A stretch of DNA of 64,000 nt from Mycolicibacter minnesotensis (GTDB lineage Bacteria > Actinomycetota > Actinomycetes > Mycobacteriales > Mycobacteriaceae): positions 2,170,001 to 2,234,000 of the forward strand of contig NZ_AP022589.1 of NCBI RefSeq assembly GCF_010731755.1, given 5' to 3'. Positions 7,449 through 15,391 of this stretch are shown here, piece after piece. Positions within the stretch are counted from its first letter, which is position 1. Each line of letters opens with the position of its first letter. The notes under the pieces are model-generated. The model was given only the letters and a program-made list of their open reading frames with translations, ran no database searches and was not told the DNA's origin. Position numbers and translations under genes: made by a program.

Positions 7449-10436
7449 TCAGCGTTTGCCCGGCGGCCTCGCGCCGCGCTGGATACCCAGACCCTTCACC
7501 GGCGGCTGTTCCTTGGGCGCCTCCGCTGCCGGAGCAGGCTCGGGAGCGGCCTGCTCAGCCTCGGGCTCGGCGACCACCGGCGCGGAAACCGGTTCAGAAA
7601 CCGGTTCAGAGGCGGCTTGCGCCGGCTCGGCAGCCGGGGCGGCCGCGGCCGCCTTCTTGGCGCCGGGCTTGCGGGCGCCGGCGGCCATTCCCAGGCCCTT
7701 GACCGGCACAGCCGCTGCCGCGGGTGCCGTGGGCTCGGCCGGTGCGGCAGGTTCAGCCGGTGCGGCAGCGCTTGCCTCGGCGGCTGGGGCGGCGGCCGGG
7801 GCGGCTTTCTTGGCGCCGGGTCGCTTGGCGCCACTGGCCATGCCGAGCCCCTTCACGGGTGCAGCAGGTGCGGCGGGTGCGGCTGTGCTGGCCTCGGGAG
7901 CGGGGGCAGCCTCGGCGGCGGCCGGGGCCGCTTTCTTGGCGCCGGGTCGCTTGGCGCCACCGGCCATGCCGAGCCCCTTCACGGGTGCAGCGGGTGCGGC
8001 AGCGCTGGCCTCGGCTGCGGGAGCGGCAGGTGCTGCGGCCGCCTTCTTGGCGCCCGGGCGCTTGGCGCCACCGGCCATCCCCAGACCCGTGACCGGAGCA
8101 GCGGCCTTGACCTCGGCGGCCGGCTTGTCGGCCGTCGAGGTGGCCACGGCAGCCGCTGCCGGTGCCTTCTCTTCGACCTGCTTCGGGCCCGCCTTGGCGG
8201 CGGCCTCGGCAGCGGTGCCCTTGGCCGGCAGCGTCACCGCGGCCATGTCGAGGGACTCCAGCAGCAGCTGGGCGATGTCTCGCACGTCCACGCCCTCGCG
8301 ACCCGAGGCCTCGATGCGGTCGTCGATGCCGTCGCTGACCATCACCCGGCAGAACGGGCAGCCGGTGGCGATGGTGGTGGCGCCGGTGGCCAGCGCCTCG
8401 TCGACGCGGTCGTGGTTCACCCGCTTGCCGATGTGCTCTTCCATCCACATCCGGGCTCCGCCGGCGCCGCAGCAGAACGAGCGGTCGGCGTTACGCGGCA
8501 TCTCGACGAGGTTGGCGCCGGATGCCTCGACCAGCTCGCGCGGCGGCTCGTAGACCTTGTTGTGGCGGCCCAGGAAGCACGGGTCGTGGTAGGTGACTTC
8601 CCGCGACACCGGAGCGACCGGAATCAGCCTCTTGTCGCGGACCAGCCGGTTGAGCACCTGGGTGTGGTGCAGCACCGTGTATTCGCTGCCCAGCTGCGGG
8701 TATTCGCGAGAGATCGTGTTGAAGCAGTGCGGGCAGCTGGCGATGATCTTGCGGTCGGGCTTGTCCAGGCCGTCGAACACCTCGTTGAGCATCTCGACGT
8801 TCTGCGAGGCCAACTGCTGGAACAGGAACTCGTTGCCGGCACGCCGGGCCGGATCGCCGGTGCAGGTCTCGCCGGTGCCCAGCACCAGGAACTTCACGCC
8901 CGCAGCGGCCAGCAGTTCGGCGGTCGCCTTGGTGGTCTTCTTGGCGCGGTCCTCATAGGCGCCCGCGCAGCCCACCCAGAACAGGTACTCGAAGCCGTCG
9001 AAGCTGTCGACGTCTTGGCCGTAGACCGGGATGTCGAAGTTGAGCTCGTCGATCCAGGCGGTGCGCTCCTTGGAGTTCTGCCCCCAGGGGTTGCCCTTGT
9101 TCTCCAGGTTCTTGAACAGCACACTCAGCTCGGAGGGGAACTCCGACTCCACCAGCACCTGGTAGCGGCGCATGTCCACGATGTGGTCGATGTGCTCGAT
9201 GTCCACCGGGCACTGTTCCACGCAGGCGCCACAGTTGGTGCACGACCACAGCACGTCGGGGTCGATCACGCCGCCTTGCTCGGCGGTGCCCACCAGCGGC
9301 CGGACCGCCTGCGCCGGGCCGGAGCCGCCGATGCGCTCGAAGCCTTTCTCCGGGACGTGGTGTCCGGGGGCCGGGGCGGCATCGGCCAGGTCGACCTCGC
9401 CGGTCGGCATCGGCTTGTCGCCGAGCAGGTACGGGGCCTTGGCCATCCAGTGGTCACGCAGGTCCATGATGACCAACTTGGGGCTCAGTGGCTTGCCGGT
9501 GTTCCAGGCGGGGCACTGCGACTGGCAGCGGCCACACTCGGTACAGGTGGCGAAGTCGAGCATGCCCTTCCAGGTGAAGTCGTCGATCTTGCCGCGGCCG
9601 AACACCGCGTCCTCCGGCGGGTTGTCGAAGTCCAGCGGCTCGCCCTGGTATTCGATCGGCAACAACGGACCCAGCGCGTTCGGCAGCCGCTTGAACGTGA
9701 CGTTGATCGGGGCCAAGAAGATGTGCAGGTGCTTGGAGTTCAGCACGATCAACAGGAAGCCCAGCGCCACCGCAACATGCAGCAGCAGTGCGGAAGTCTC
9801 GATGATCTCGTTGACCTCCAAGCCCAGCGGCGCCATGAGCTTGCCCATCAGGTGAGACAGGTAGGCAGCCTTGCCGTAGGGCAGGGTGCCGGTGTTGACC
9901 GCGGCCCCGCGCAGCAGCAGGAAGGTCCAGACCACGTTGAGGATCATCACGAGGATCAGCCACGCGCCGCCGTTGTGCGAGCCGTAGAACCGCGACGACC
10001 GGCCATGTTCGGTCGGATTGCGCAGAACGCGGATGATCATGAACACGAAGATCGACAGGGTGACCGTGGTGATGAAGAAGTCCTGCAGGAAGCCCAGGGC
10101 GCTCCAGCGGCCGACGATCGGGATGGTGAAGTGGGAGTTGAACATCTGGCCGTAGGCCTCGATGTAGACCGTGATGAGGACGAAGAACGCCCACATGGTG
10201 AAGAAGTGGGCGATCCCGGGGATGTTCCACTTCAGCAGTTTGGCCTGGCCGGCGACCTCGCGGATCTGCGTTTCGATCCGCGACTTGATGTCGTTGGTCC
10301 GCTCAGCGCCGACCTTCTGGCCGGACGTGACCAGCCGGAAGAGCCAGAACACTCGGCGGGCGGCCAGCAGTACGACAAGCCCTGTCAGGGACATGCCGAG
10401 CACCAGCCGGATCAGCATGTGGACATTTTCGGTCAC
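7449..10436 (-). CDS. Membrane-bound Fe-S oxidoreductase with CCG domains (Rv0338c ortholog)
   Basis: A 995-residue membrane protein. The N-terminal part (to about 250) has several hydrophobic helices like the nitrate reductase gamma/DsrM type. Two [4Fe-4S] ferredoxin motifs follow: CTECGRCQSQCP at about 298-309 and CTNCGACVEQCP near 400. The C-terminal half has the cysteine-rich CCG domains of heterodisulfide reductase subunit HdrB-like proteins (CPHCFNT, HDPCFLGRHN, CCGAGGARMW, CPFCRVMVSDG). It probably moves electrons between a cytoplasmic donor and the membrane quinone pool; the donor is not known. From about residue 740 a long Ala/Pro-rich tail carries five repeats. H37Rv Rv0338c is about 882 residues, so the tail is expanded. 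Start is a GTG with GAGAGG upstream. Confidence 0.92.
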   Translation of the reverse strand: MTENVHMLIRLVLGMSLTGLVVLLAARRVFWLFRLVTSGQKVGAERTNDIKSRIETQIREVAGQAKLLKWNIPGIAHFFTMWAFFVLITVYIEAYGQMFNSHFTIPIVGRWSALGFLQDFFITTVTLSIFVFMIIRVLRNPTEHGRSSRFYGSHNGGAWLILVMILNVVWTFLLLRGAAVNTGTLPYGKAAYLSHLMGKLMAPLGLEVNEIIETSALLLHVAVALGFLLIVLNSKHLHIFLAPINVTFKRLPNALGPLLPIEYQGEPLDFDNPPEDAVFGRGKIDDFTWKGMLDFATCTECGRCQSQCPAWNTGKPLSPKLVIMDLRDHWMAKAPYLLGDKPMPTGEVDLADAAPAPGHHVPEKGFERIGGSGPAQAVRPLVGTAEQGGVIDPDVLWSCTNCGACVEQCPVDIEHIDHIVDMRRYQVLVESEFPSELSVLFKNLENKGNPWGQNSKERTAWIDELNFDIPVYGQDVDSFDGFEYLFWVGCAGAYEDRAKKTTKATAELLAAAGVKFLVLGTGETCTGDPARRAGNEFLFQQLASQNVEMLNEVFDGLDKPDRKIIASCPHCFNTISREYPQLGSEYTVLHHTQVLNRLVRDKRLIPVAPVSREVTYHDPCFLGRHNKVYEPPRELVEASGANLVEMPRNADRSFCCGAGGARMWMEEHIGKRVNHDRVDEALATGATTIATGCPFCRVMVSDGIDDRIEASGREGVDVRDIAQLLLESLDMAAVTLPAKGTAAEAAAKAGPKQVEEKAPAAAAVATSTADKPAAEVKAAAPVTGLGMAGGAKRPGAKKAAAAPAAPAAEASAAAPAAPVKGLGMAGGAKRPGAKKAAPAAAEAAPAPEASTAAPAAPAAPVKGLGMASGAKRPGAKKAAPAAAPAAEASAAAPAEPAAPAEPTAPAAAAVPVKGLGMAAGARKPGAKKAAAAAPAAEPAQAASEPVSEPVSAPVVAEPEAEQAAPEPAPAAEAPKEQPPVKGLGIQRGARPPGKR
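7452..8104 (-). repeat. Five-copy VKGLGM..GAKRPGAKKAA repeat in the Fe-S oxidoreductase tail
   Basis: The C-terminal tail encodes five spaced copies of a Pro-Val-(Lys/Thr)-Gly-Leu-Gly-(Met/Ile)-x-x-Gly-Ala-(Lys/Arg)-(Arg/Lys/Pro)-Pro-Gly motif. The first four are followed by Ala-Lys-Lys-Ala; the fifth ends the protein. Linkers are Ala/Pro/Glu-rich and of varying length. The basic, evenly spaced units look like a binding tail rather than part of the enzyme core. Confidence 0.75.
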
Positions 10437-10455
10437 GGAGAACCTCTCCCATCAC

Positions 10456-10475
10456 AAGTTACCGGCCAGTAACTT
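10456..10475. promoter_or_regulatory. Palindromic operator 1 upstream of the Fe-S oxidoreductase
   Basis: AAGTTAC and GTAACTT flank a 6-nt centre (10463-10468), giving a perfect 7-bp inverted repeat 20 nt upstream of the GTG start. A second copy with the same GTTAC/GTAAC core and 6-nt centre lies 25 bp further upstream. This geometry suits a dimeric regulator of the TetR type; the regulator is not encoded next door. Confidence 0.7.
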
Positions 10476-10551
10476 AACCCTGGTTACTGGCGGGTAACTT
10501 ATCGCCAATCGTGCGCAGCACCTGTTCAAGCCCTGCAAGGTGCTCGCTCAT
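10474..10551 (-). CDS. Possible 25-residue upstream ORF before the Fe-S oxidoreductase
   Basis: An ATG at 10551 with GGGGTGG just upstream opens a 25-codon frame ending in TAA at 10474. The peptide begins MSEHLAGLEQVLRTIGDKLP. It lies between the upstream region and the 995-codon gene and runs through both palindromes. Codon use is acceptable but the ORF is too short to be judged by itself; it may be a leader peptide or chance. Confidence 0.25.
   Translation of the reverse strand: MSEHLAGLEQVLRTIGDKLPASNQG
10483..10498. promoter_or_regulatory. Palindromic operator 2 upstream of the Fe-S oxidoreductase
   Basis: GTTAC (10483-10487) and GTAAC (10494-10498) with a 6-nt centre repeat the core of operator 1. 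The two sites are 25 bp apart from core to core. Confidence 0.65.
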
Positions 10552-10652
10552 AGTGCCACCCCGAGGCGGTTCAGCGCGACGAAGGTAGGCCTAACTGAAT
10601 CGGCCGGCAACCGCGTGGACCGTCGCGCTCCGGCCAGCGGGCTGGGTCTGAT

Positions 10653-11231
10653 TCAGAAGCCGGGCAGCGGGATGACGATCTCGGGCGGCCGCCGCGTCGT
10701 CGTCGGGGTGCTGGGTTCAGTGGGGGCGCTCGGCGTTGTTGAGGTACTCGACGGCGCCGTCGTGGTGGGCGTTTCTGGGGTGCTCGACGTGGTGGGCGGT
10801 GCAGTGGTTGTCGTGGGGGTTGGTTCGGCCGTGGTGGACGGCGGCGGTTCGGTCTCGGTCGACGGCGCCGGGTTCTCGCCAACAGCGGTGCTGGGAGTCG
10901 CCGGTTCCGGCGCCACGGGTTCCGCGGCAGGTGCGGTCGTGGAAGTCGTCGACGTTGTCGTCGGTGCGGTCGTGGCCGGTTCCTTGTGGACCAGCCCGAC
11001 CATTCCCCACACCAGCAGGGCCAGCAGGATCGCCGTCAGCACTCCCAGGCCGATCAGAGCGACTGGTCGCAGATACCAGGGAGTCGGGGGTGTCGGCTCC
11101 GACCACAGTGGCTGGTGTTCGGTGGGCTCGCGCTGCTCGCTGTAGTAGCCCGGCTCGCCGTAGTGGCCGCCGTAGCCGAGATCGGCCCGCTGGGTGGGCT
11201 CGCTGTTCTGGTCCTGCGGCGGTCGGTTCAC
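10653..11231 (-). CDS. Thr/Pro-rich single-pass membrane protein
   Basis: About 192 residues: a hydrophilic N-terminus, a single helix (PVALIGLGVLTAILLALLVW), then an extracytoplasmic tail dominated by Thr, Pro and Ser and ending IVIPLPGF. The GTG at 11231 is chosen because TATCCT (11245-11240 on the minus strand) ends 8 nt before it; a GTG at 11237 would be too close to that -10 element. The same architecture and a similar helix (PWY/F..R..L) recur in the gene at 11689-12342, so the two are paralogs. The tail may span the cell wall or be O-mannosylated, both inferred. Function unknown. Confidence 0.75.
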   Translation of the reverse strand: MNRPPQDQNSEPTQRADLGYGGHYGEPGYYSEQREPTEHQPLWSEPTPPTPWYLRPVALIGLGVLTAILLALLVWGMVGLVHKEPATTAPTTTSTTSTTAPAAEPVAPEPATPSTAVGENPAPSTETEPPPSTTAEPTPTTTTAPPTTSSTPETPTTTAPSSTSTTPSAPTEPSTPTTTRRPPEIVIPLPGF

Positions 11232-11239
11232 GCACACCG

Positions 11240-11245
11240 AGGATA
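11240..11245 (-). promoter_or_regulatory. -10 element TATCCT of the Thr/Pro-rich membrane protein gene
   Basis: On the minus strand TATCCT precedes the GTG at 11231 by 8 nt without a ribosome site, suggesting a leaderless transcript and helping to choose the start. Confidence 0.45.
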
Positions 11246-11291
11246 GGGGCCGCGCCTGACGAAACCCCGCGACGAAACTGGCCGAAATCCG

Positions 11292-11663
11292 TCAGTTGAC
11301 CGAGTGTCGGCGGGCGACAAGGGCGAACACTGCCCGCCAGCCGAGCAGAAACACGGCGGTCACTGTGGCCGCGACCAGGACGAAACTGCGTGCCACGCCG
11401 GCCGAGGTCGCTTCCCGCAGGAGCATGCCGACCAGCACCGTCGATATCCAGACTGTCACCCCGGTCGGCAGCACGGCAGTGGGAGCACGCCAGCCGCGAG
11501 ACAGTAGCCAGCCCACCGCCGTGCCGCTCAGAAACGGCCATGCGGTGGTTGCCAGGCCGCTGATCGTCAGGCCTTCATCGTGGCTACGACGGCCGAGGGC
11601 GCAGAAGATCAGGACGGCCACCACGTCGATACCAAGCCAGGCGGGTTGCCGCGGTGATTGCAT
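11292..11663 (-). CDS. DUF3054 integral membrane protein
   Basis: A 123-residue protein with about four hydrophobic helices, matching the small DUF3054 family of actinobacterial membrane proteins (GIDVVAVLIFCALGRRSHDEG at the start is characteristic). It sits between two paralogous Thr/Ser-rich membrane protein genes on the same strand. A TACTGT -10 element ends 6 nt before its ATG, so it may be leaderless. No biochemical role is known for the family. Confidence 0.82.
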   Translation of the reverse strand: MQSPRQPAWLGIDVVAVLIFCALGRRSHDEGLTISGLATTAWPFLSGTAVGWLLSRGWRAPTAVLPTGVTVWISTVLVGMLLREATSAGVARSFVLVAATVTAVFLLGWRAVFALVARRHSVN

Positions 11664-11688
11664 GCGGCGACAGTACCGGGCCGCGTGC

Positions 11689-12342
11689 CTACCGATACGG
11701 GGGAATCGTGATGACCGTCGGCAACTGGGGGACCTTAGGCACGGGCGGGATGGTGACCACCGAGGGCAACGAGGGCAGGTGCGGTCGGTGGCGGTGGGGT
11801 GGCTCGCTGGGCGCCGGGGCCTGCTGGACCGGCGGTTGCTGGGGTGGGGCCTGTCGTGGCGGCGCGGCAGATGGCGCCGTGGTGCTGGGTGCGCTGGACG
11901 AGGCGCTGGTCGAACTGCTGCTGGTACTGGTCGTGGTGCTGGTGGCGCTGGACGAGCTGGTCCCCGGGGCGGTGCTCCCGCCGCCGGGTCCGCGGCTGGT
12001 CAGTTGGATGATTCCCCAGACCACCAGCGCAAGCATGACCGCGATGAGCCCGAACCAGGCGACCAGCACCGATCGTCGGCGGAACCAGGGAATGGCGGGC
12101 GTCGCCGCGAAGTCCGAAGCCGCCGGGGTGGGCGGCTCCTCGAAGGGGTTGTAGGCGGCGTATTGGGTGGGGGCGTCGCCGGGGCCCTGGCCGGGACCGC
12201 CGGGATTGTGCCCCGGGTTGGGGGGACCGAACGGTGCCGGATGGGGGCCGGGCGGCAGTGGGCCGCGCTGGCCGTAGGGCGTGAACCGAGTCTGGTCCTC
12301 GCTGGGTTTGTCGGAGCCACCTGAAGATCCGAAGCGCGCCAT
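11689..12342 (-). CDS. Ser/Thr/Pro-rich single-pass membrane protein, paralog of 10653-11231
   Basis: A 217-residue protein starting MARFGSSGGSDKPSEDQTRF. A Pro/Gly-rich cytoplasmic part is followed by a basic turn (PWFRRRSV), one helix (VAWFGLIAVMLALVVWG), a Ser/Thr run and a Pro-rich end (TVITIPPYR). It shares architecture and helix sequence pattern with the gene at 10653-11231. TACGAT ends 7 nt before the ATG, suggesting a leaderless message. Function unknown; a cell-envelope role is inferred from topology. Confidence 0.78.
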   Translation of the reverse strand: MARFGSSGGSDKPSEDQTRFTPYGQRGPLPPGPHPAPFGPPNPGHNPGGPGQGPGDAPTQYAAYNPFEEPPTPAASDFAATPAIPWFRRRSVLVAWFGLIAVMLALVVWGIIQLTSRGPGGGSTAPGTSSSSATSTTTSTSSSSTSASSSAPSTTAPSAAPPRQAPPQQPPVQQAPAPSEPPHRHRPHLPSLPSVVTIPPVPKVPQLPTVITIPPYR

Positions 12343-12388
12343 TTCATCGATCGTAACGGAAAGCGCTGACTGCGACGGGCGCTGAAAA

Positions 12389-12973
12389 TCAGAAGGTGTC
12401 GACCTTGTCGATGCTGACGACCATCCCGTGGCCGGTGCGGTCGTTGGTGAACCGAGTGCCGTCGATATCGGCTTTGATGGTCCAACCCGCGGCCTCATAC
12501 ATCAGGTAATCGATCGTGACCACCGGGATGTCGCCCAGATTGCCCAACACCCACTGCACCGTCCCGTCGGCGCTGACACTGACGCCGTTGGTGTGATGTC
12601 CGTCTTTGAGCGGGCTGTTGGTGAACTCCGCCTCGCAGTCGACCTGTGGTGAGGAGATCTGGCAGCGGGTGCGGCCCGATTTCGTCTCGATGAACACGTA
12701 GCCGTTGTCGTCGGGAGGCAGCGGAATGACCTCGGCCGGCCGGTTCGGGGTGACCGGGGTAGTCGGGGCCGGAGGGTTCGGCGGCGCGGTGCTGGTCCGG
12801 GGCGGGCGAAAAGACGGCTCCGCCGGCCCTTCTCCGCCCGGCACGGCCGTCGGGTGACCGTCGACGGTGCTACTGCATCCGGCCAGTAGCAGCGCGGCCG
12901 CCAGCGTCAGCTTGACGAACGTCCTGGGCCTCGTCTGGTCTGGTTTCCGCACGCATTCCCCCGCCGACGTCAC
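12389..12973 (-). CDS. Putative lipoprotein
   Basis: A 194-residue precursor with a signal peptide ending in the lipobox LLAGC (Cys at about residue 33), so a lipid-anchored, surface-exposed protein is expected. A Pro/Thr-rich linker leads to a compact domain of about 100 residues (YVFIETKSGRTRCQ, VDCEAEF, GTVQWVLGNLGD) with two cysteines that may form a disulfide. This domain recurs in mycobacterial secreted proteins of unknown role. A TACGCT -10 element ends 8 nt before the GTG used here. It lies 46 nt upstream of the Ser/Thr-rich gene on the same strand. Confidence 0.82.
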   Translation of the reverse strand: MTSAGECVRKPDQTRPRTFVKLTLAAALLLAGCSSTVDGHPTAVPGGEGPAEPSFRPPRTSTAPPNPPAPTTPVTPNRPAEVIPLPPDDNGYVFIETKSGRTRCQISSPQVDCEAEFTNSPLKDGHHTNGVSVSADGTVQWVLGNLGDIPVVTIDYLMYEAAGWTIKADIDGTRFTNDRTGHGMVVSIDKVDTF

Positions 12974-13046
12974 TTGCGGCCAGCGTACGCATCCCGTGAC
13001 TTTCGTGGCTGTAGTGACGCGCGGTACTGCCGGTGCGACGCCTGGG

Positions 13047-13229
13047 TCAGGAGAAGTCGCGGAACGCCAGGGCCATGCCGAGCACCGCCGTCACCGCGGC
13101 GAGCCCGTAGCCCACCAGCGACCACCAGCCGGCATGCAGGTATGCGGTGACGGCCACGATCGCGATGGCGCAGAAGAACAGCACCATTCCATACAGCGGG
13201 GGTCTGGCTGCGTATCGGTTGCGGGCCAT
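13047..13229 (-). CDS. Small two-helix membrane protein
   Basis: Only 60 residues, with two hydrophobic helices (LYGMVLFFCAIAIVAVTAYL and a second from about 36 to 55) ending AFRDFS. It starts 15 nt after the permease stop and has AGAAGG upstream, so it should be cotranscribed with the permease. It may be a small accessory subunit; no family is recognised. Confidence 0.7.
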   Translation of the reverse strand: MARNRYAARPPLYGMVLFFCAIAIVAVTAYLHAGWWSLVGYGLAAVTAVLGMALAFRDFS

Positions 13230-13244
13230 GGGCGCTCGAGCCTT

Positions 13245-14720
13245 CTACTCGTCCGGGTCCGGCTGTGCGGCCACAGTCGGCGACTTCTCGGGGGGGTGTT
13301 GCACGGTCGCGGCGTGCACCCGATCACGCACCAGGTACCAGCCGCCGACCAGAGCCGGTGTGCCGATGAGCAGAACGCCCCAGATGAACGGGCCGCTGCG
13401 GTGATCGAACAGCATCAGCACCAGGACGCAGCCCAGGAAGGCCAACGTCGCGTATCCGCTGTAGGGAGCCATCGGCATCCGGAACGAGGGCCGTTGCAGC
13501 ACCCCGGCCTTGGCCAGGCGCAGCATGCGCAGCTGGCAGACCACGATCGTCGCCCACGACGTCATCACCCCGACCGAAGCGATGTTGAGCACGATCTCGA
13601 ACGCCTGGCCGGGACGAAGCGCGTTGAGCAGCACACCCAGCAGGCCCACGCTGCTCGTGAGCAGAATGCCGCCGTAGGGCACGCCGTTCTTCGATATCTT
13701 GCCGGTGAACGCGGGGCCGCTGCCGTTGACGGACATCGATCGCAGGATCCGTCCGGTGGAGTACAGCCCGGCATTGAGGCTGGAGAACGCCGCCGTCAGC
13801 ACCACCACGTTCATGATGCTGCCGGCCCCGGTGAAGCCGACCTTGGAGAAGAACGTGACGAACGGGCTCTGGTGCTCTTTGAAGGCGGTGTAGGGCAGCA
13901 GCAGCGCCAGCAGCACCACCGACCCCACGTAGAAGATCGCGATCCGGGCCACCACCGAGTTGATCGCTCGCGGCATGACCTTCTCGGGATCGGGAGTCTC
14001 GCCGGCGGCGGTTCCCACCAGCTCGACCCCGGCGTAGGAGAACACCACTCCCGAAGTCACCAACACCAGGGGGATCAGGCCGGTCGGCAGGAAGCCGCCG
14101 TTGTGGGCGATCAGTTGCAGGCCGGTCTCCTGGCCGTCGACCTGGTATCGGCCGCCCAAGAAGATGGTGCCGACGATCAGGAACGTCAGCAGCGCGATCA
14201 CTTTGACCAACGCGGCCCAGAACTCCAGCTCGCCGAAGAGCTTCACCGAGATCAGGTTCATCGACAGGACCGCCAGCAGCGCGATCAAGGCCAGCGCCCA
14301 CTGCGGGATCACCGCGAACAGGTGCCAATAGTGGAAGTAGGCGGCTATCGCGGTGGTGTCCACGATGCCCGTCATCGACCAGTTCAGGACGTAGAGCCAC
14401 CCGGCGACGAATGCGGTTTTCTCCCCGAAGAATTCGCGCGCGTAGGAGACGAACGATCCGGTCGTCGGCCGGTGCAGCACCAGCTCGCCGAGCGCACGCA
14501 GGATGAGAAAGACAAAGGCGCCGCAGACCGCGTAAGCGATGAACAGGCCCGGCCCGGCCGAGGCAAGCCGACCGCCGGCACCCAGGAACAACCCGGTGCC
14601 GATAGCGCCGCCCAGGGCGATCATCTGCAGCTGCCGGGGCGCCAGGTCTTTGCGGTAGCCCTCGTCCTCGCGGGCCAGCGTCGCCTGGGAAGCCAGGTGA
14701 GAGTTGGGGGCTTGTGCCAT
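13245..14720 (-). CDS. ansP2: APC-family amino acid permease, AnsP2-type (Rv0346c ortholog)
   Basis: A 491-residue amino acid-polyamine-organocation permease with about 12 helices. The family signature [16 protein letters not shown] lies after a short cytoplasmic start, and [14 protein letters not shown] marks helix 6. In H37Rv the near neighbour Rv0346c (487 residues) is annotated as an L-asparagine permease. Proton-coupled uptake of asparagine, and possibly aspartate, is the likely role, but specificity cannot be read from sequence. It is followed by a 60-residue membrane protein in the same transcript. Confidence 0.88.
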   Translation of the reverse strand: MAQAPNSHLASQATLAREDEGYRKDLAPRQLQMIALGGAIGTGLFLGAGGRLASAGPGLFIAYAVCGAFVFLILRALGELVLHRPTTGSFVSYAREFFGEKTAFVAGWLYVLNWSMTGIVDTTAIAAYFHYWHLFAVIPQWALALIALLAVLSMNLISVKLFGELEFWAALVKVIALLTFLIVGTIFLGGRYQVDGQETGLQLIAHNGGFLPTGLIPLVLVTSGVVFSYAGVELVGTAAGETPDPEKVMPRAINSVVARIAIFYVGSVVLLALLLPYTAFKEHQSPFVTFFSKVGFTGAGSIMNVVVLTAAFSSLNAGLYSTGRILRSMSVNGSGPAFTGKISKNGVPYGGILLTSSVGLLGVLLNALRPGQAFEIVLNIASVGVMTSWATIVVCQLRMLRLAKAGVLQRPSFRMPMAPYSGYATLAFLGCVLVLMLFDHRSGPFIWGVLLIGTPALVGGWYLVRDRVHAATVQHPPEKSPTVAAQPDPDE

Positions 14721-14949
14721 CGCGCTATTTACCGTGCCTGTCGTCGTGAGGTTCGTGCCATGGTGTCAGAGGCGCCCCGAGTAGGCCAGCCCTGATAGCC
14801 GAGGTGCCTCCGGCGTGGCGGCCGCCGTGGATTACCACGAACGACTGCTATCTTGCGGTGCTCCCAAGCCGGTTTACGCCGGGCCGCCGAGTCAGCCGAA
14901 GCTGAGCGCCGCGCTGGCCGCGACCCGAGGACGGTACGTAAGGGCTGGT

Positions 14950-14955
14950 TAGGGT
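14950..14955 (+). promoter_or_regulatory. -10 element TAGGGT of the MmcQ/YjbR gene
   Basis: TAGGGT ends 7 nt before the ATG at 14963 and no separate ribosome site is present, predicting a leaderless message for the MmcQ/YjbR-monooxygenase pair. Confidence 0.45.
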
Positions 14956-14962
14956 TGAGGTC

Positions 14963-15391
14963 ATGGCCGATCGACCCGCGCGAGTCGCAGACGTGCACGA
15001 AGTCGCCGCGGCTATGCCCCACGTAACCAGAATCGAAGGGCCGAAAGGCAATCCGATCTACCAGGTGGGCGGTAAATCGTTTGTGTTCTTTCGTACCGCA
15101 CGGCCCGATGCCACGGACCCGGTAACCGGCGAGGCCTACCCCGATGTCATCGTGATCTGGGTGGAGTCGGACGCCGACAAACAGGCCCTCATCCAAGACC
15201 CCACCACACCGTTTTTCACCACTGACCATTTCAACGGTCACCTGTCCGTTCTGGTTCGGGAGGCAGACTTGCACACGATCAGCGCGAGTGAACTGACCGA
15301 AGTGCTCCAGGACGCCTGGCTCTCTCGCGCTTCGAACAGGCGAAGAGCCGCCTGGCTGGCTACCTGCGGCAACGACGGTTCGGGCCGATGA
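14963..15391 (+). CDS. MmcQ/YjbR family protein
   Basis: A 142-residue protein of the MmcQ/YjbR fold, a double-wing DNA-binding-like fold of unsettled function. The segment GNPIYQVGGKSFVFFR and the C-terminal LQDAWLSRA are typical. The stop overlaps the ATG of the next gene (ATGA), so it is translationally coupled to the FAD monooxygenase. The 242 bases upstream, to the permease start, hold only the -10 element and no other recognisable feature. Confidence 0.8.
   Translation: MADRPARVADVHEVAAAMPHVTRIEGPKGNPIYQVGGKSFVFFRTARPDATDPVTGEAYPDVIVIWVESDADKQALIQDPTTPFFTTDHFNGHLSVLVREADLHTISASELTEVLQDAWLSRASNRRRAAWLATCGNDGSGR

Noticed and set aside
7392..10472. A 1026-codon plus-strand open frame opposite the Fe-S oxidoreductase
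   Set aside because: The minus-strand frame has multiple Fe-S and CCG motifs and membrane helices. The opposite frame is Arg/Gly/His-rich with no known domain, as expected for the complement of GC-rich coding DNA.
10581..10599. A sequence resembling an IdeR iron box
   Set aside because: Only about 12 of 19 positions match the consensus, and it lies past the end of the nearest gene rather than in an obvious promoter.
12867..14795. A 642-codon plus-strand open frame opposite ansP2
   Set aside because: It is rich in Gln, His and Arg with no domain and is fully explained as the shadow of a 12-helix permease gene.
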